A stretch of 64,000 nt of DNA from Heligmosomoides polygyrus polygyrus (taxonomy: Eukaryota; Nematoda; Chromadorea; Rhabditida; Heligmosomidae), in NCBI GenBank assembly GCA_947396885.1, contig OX377202.1:19220001-19284000 (forward strand), in the 5' to 3' direction. The number at the start of each line of letters is the position of its first letter. Position 1 is the first letter of the stretch. Of the stretch, positions 61,891 to 64,000 are shown piece after piece. Under the pieces are notes generated by a model, which saw nothing but the letters and a program-made list of their open reading frames with translations, made no database searches and was not told where the DNA came from. The position numbers and the translations under genes are program-made.

Positions 61891-64000
61891 ATGCTTCAGA
61901 TGAACGGTACAGAAAACTACACGGAAGACTATGATCCGTGCGCGGTCGAGAGCAACGACCGGCGCTTCTACATGGCAGTGGCTGGCACCGGCCTCTCCTT
62001 CATCTCGTTCTTCTGTAACCTGCTCATTGCAAAGGTTTGTTAGGTCCACTTAGAGGTGACGGTGTCCTGCAGCTTCTCAGCAGAATTCACCCACTTCAGG
62101 TGCTGTGCCGGAGAAAGCATGCGCACTTTTTCTTCCTCGCGCTGCTCGCCATCAGTGACTGCTTTCTGTCGCTGATGTACGGCCCGGTGATCGCTCTCGA
62201 CATCATCAAGGATAAGTTGCAGGTTGGTGACGAACATGACGTCGGCACTGAGCTCACACCACCAATGGAGCAGCACTGATGCCGTTGTCTCTCCGTTGTA
62301 CTTTCCAAGTAGCCGCCCCGATGCAGGCGTTATGAAGCGAGCTCGTTCTTCCCGACAGATTTCCGTCGACGACGAGTTGGCGTGAAAGTTCGTTTTCTTC
62401 TGTTGGCATTGGGAAGTCGACTAGAGCCTCGTCATCGTGCTCTCTCTCCGTCTGTCAGAGGAACATCTTTAAGGGAATAGAAAGCTGCCGTCATGGATAG
62501 TATACCTTTAGTATACCCATGTCGGAATCGAACAGATTCGAATGTATATTTGAATAAATTCAACTACTCGAATATTTGGTCTTCTTAAAAATATGGGTAC
62601 TGAAGGCTTTTCGCAACGTATTCGTAGTTAATTATTTGAATATTCGAATGTTCTATGCTTTAAAATCCGAAGAATATTCGGCAGTTCGAAATTCGACGAC
62701 TTCAGAGCGAAGGTTATTCGGTCATTCGAAAGCTTGACGTTTCTAAAACCGAATAATATTCGACGACGTCCTGGGAAATTCCGACATCATGAGAAACGGA
62801 TACTAATCGCTCATTCGTAAATCTGTGTTTGAAAGGCTCGAATATATTCACTCATTTTGAAAATTTGATTTCTCGCGAAGGTCAAAACTATAGTAAAATT
62901 CGCCTTTGTTTAGATTCTGTGGCTAACGAGACTCTACTGGCTGTACGTGGGTCCACTTCTGTCGCTGTGTCAGGTGCGCTATGGAATGTTAGCCATGCAG
63001 TACTTCAATTGCAGGAGCGTTGCGAATATATTTGCCGTTTTTTGGAAAAGACAAGAAATTAAAAAATAAAAACTTAGATAAAAATAAGTAGAAATAAGCA
63101 AATTTAGAAATAAAACTAAAGTTTAAAAATTTAAGGCAGAATTTTTTAAAACACGCATTTCTGTCACTAGTGCGTTCGAAAACGATTATCGTCTGTAATT
63201 TTCATGTTGATTTCCATTCTTTTATTCAACGTGGTCATTTCTGTGAGAATAGACTAATCTATCCGGGGTCGATGAATTTGTACCAGGGTTGTCTGGGAAG
63301 GATAAAGCACTGACTTGTTCATCGGCTGGCCATCCCCAGTCGTTTTATGGTCGAATACGCATTCAAATTGCCTCCGTGACATCTCGAGAAAGTAGAATGC
63401 ATGGCGCATCCCAAAAGGAACTGAGTGGCGTTGTCTAATATCCTTATCCTTTGTTCTTTCAAAACGTCGCCGGTTTGGTTTAAAAATTGTTCAACTGATG
63501 CTGAAGGTTTCCAAGTGGCTAGAAAAGTAAGCTTCTCAGGTCGAAAATAATGCTGTAAATAACTACTGTTAGCAAGGAAATTGAGCAACACAGTCCATTA
63601 TCCTTTATCTTAACAGGCTTGCCTGCAAAGAATGAATTTTTTTCATGTTCGGCGGTCCACCTCAAGTCATTGTGAAGTCAAAAACGCCCCGCGATTTCCA
63701 TAGAAGCAGAAGGCATGGCGCATTCCGAACAAATATTGGCTATCGACGTCCTTTAACCTTTATCATTGGGATGAAATTATATTGTAAATGTTGGCTTGTC
63801 TGAGATTTAATTGTTGGGTTTATGAAACCCATATATGTATACAGAATAATTGGAAAACGGCCATTATATTCGCGGCCTCTGAAGGAGCTCTGGTGAGATT
63901 CTGTGACAAAAAGGCGCTTCTGCAGGTGTCGATGACGTTCTCCTGCTACCTTATCATCCTGGCGACGATTGAGCGCTACCTGATCACACAGAGATCCAGT
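61891..64000 (+). CDS. rhodopsin-like GPCR, first four exons (3' end beyond window)
   Basis: Exons are 61891-62034, 62100-62222, 62914-62973 and 63926 to the window edge. All are joined in phase 0 at GT/AG sites, about 134 codons. The N-terminus NGTENYT holds two N-glycosylation sequons. TM1 is AGTGLSFISFFCNLLIAK, TM2 is FFFLALLAISDCFLSLMYGP with the conserved Asp, and the loop is exon 3 (ILWLTRLYWLYVGPLLSLCQ). TM3 ends in TFSCYLIILATIERYL with the ERY motif of class A receptors. Such proteins sit in the plasma membrane and couple ligands, often neuropeptides in nematodes, to G proteins. The ligand class is an inference. Two ATGs fit: 61891 follows an in-frame TGA, and 61900 follows CTTCAG. 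Introns 2 and 3 hold repeats. The gene looks intact. Confidence 0.87.
61894..61899 (+). promoter_or_regulatory. candidate splice or trans-splice acceptor at the receptor start
   Basis: CTTCAG directly precedes ATG at 61900. Nematode acceptors resemble TTTCAG. It could accept a spliced leader or a 5' non-coding exon, in which case translation starts at 61900 rather than 61891. Confidence 0.45.
62530..62860. repeat. ATTCGAAT-rich repeat, copy 3 (intronic)
   Basis: TCGAATGTATATTTGAATAA, ATTATTTGAATATTCGAATG and GAATATTCGGCAGTTCGAAA fill much of intron 2 of the receptor gene. Confidence 0.75.
63261..63452 (+). repeat. SINE body in receptor intron 3
   Basis: CCGGGGTCGATGAATTTGTA, CTTGTTCATCGGCTGGCCAT and GCATGGCGCATCCCAAAAGG lead to a TTATCCTTTGTTC tail. 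The head is missing. Confidence 0.85.
63615..63765 (+). repeat. SINE 3' fragment, second in intron 3
   Basis: GGCGGTCCACCTCAAGTCAT, AGCAGAAGGCATGGCGCATT and TTTAACCTTTATC are kept. It shares private changes with 48720-48860, which suggests a common subfamily. Confidence 0.7.

Noticed and set aside
1..64000. Bacterial or phage origin
   Set aside because: No operons or Shine-Dalgarno-led gene strings. The only firm gene is spliced, and the repeats are eukaryotic retroelements and mariners.

Overview
The window is eukaryotic nuclear DNA, most likely from a parasitic nematode. I favour a strongylid or hookworm-like clade V worm. The reasons are a spliced receptor gene with short introns, mariner, RTE and CR1-like relics, and a gene-poor landscape made mostly of dispersed repeats. 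The species is an inference; nothing in the sequence names it. There is no sign of bacterial operons, CRISPR, phage or viral coding genes.

One host gene is well supported. It is the first part of a rhodopsin-like seven-transmembrane receptor on the + strand at the right edge (about 61891 to beyond 64000). It has four exons with matching phases and introns loaded with repeats. The rest of the window is transposon material and unassigned sequence.

Layout. (1) 1-5250: tRNA-derived SINE copies, a LINE 3' scrap (474-690) and a broken Tc1/mariner element with visible terminal repeats (1245-2499). (2) 5548-6464: a large foldback palindrome, then a quiet stretch to 9240. (3) 9245-12320: an ATTCGAAT-rich repeat and an RTE-type LINE relic. 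(4) 12325-15060: foldback elements, one holding a smaller element with G/C-run ends. (5) 16288-20012: a tRNA-like scrap, RTE 3' ends, a second mariner (16818-17720) and a 5'-truncated CR1-like LINE. (6) 21311-29540: SINEs, a deleted mariner, the best-preserved LINE open frame (24778-25827) and foldbacks. (7) 29892-31443: a TIR element with a TA duplication and an unidentified open frame. (8) 32190-38562: SINEs mostly in minus orientation, a hairpin, a fourth mariner and an RTE 3' end. (9) 39111-46000: two solo LTRs with perfect 5-bp target duplications, tRNA-like copies, and a nested composite in which a foldback element was hit by a solo LTR and by a four-unit tandem array of tRNA-like cassettes. 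(10) 46559-61772: SINEs, palindromic MITEs, a second CR1-like LINE 3' fragment and a GC-richer unassigned interval. (11) the receptor gene.

The parts fit together as a retroposition ecosystem. CR1-like and RTE LINEs are plausible sources of the reverse transcriptase that spread the tRNA-headed SINE, of which about 40 pieces are visible, one with a clear 10-bp target duplication. Mariner-type transposases could have mobilised the TIR and foldback elements. Every transposase examined is broken. The most unusual structure is the tandem tRNA-like array at 44727-45718. Its units carry pol III-type A and B boxes inside an extended inverted repeat, and the block is flanked by a 12-bp duplication.
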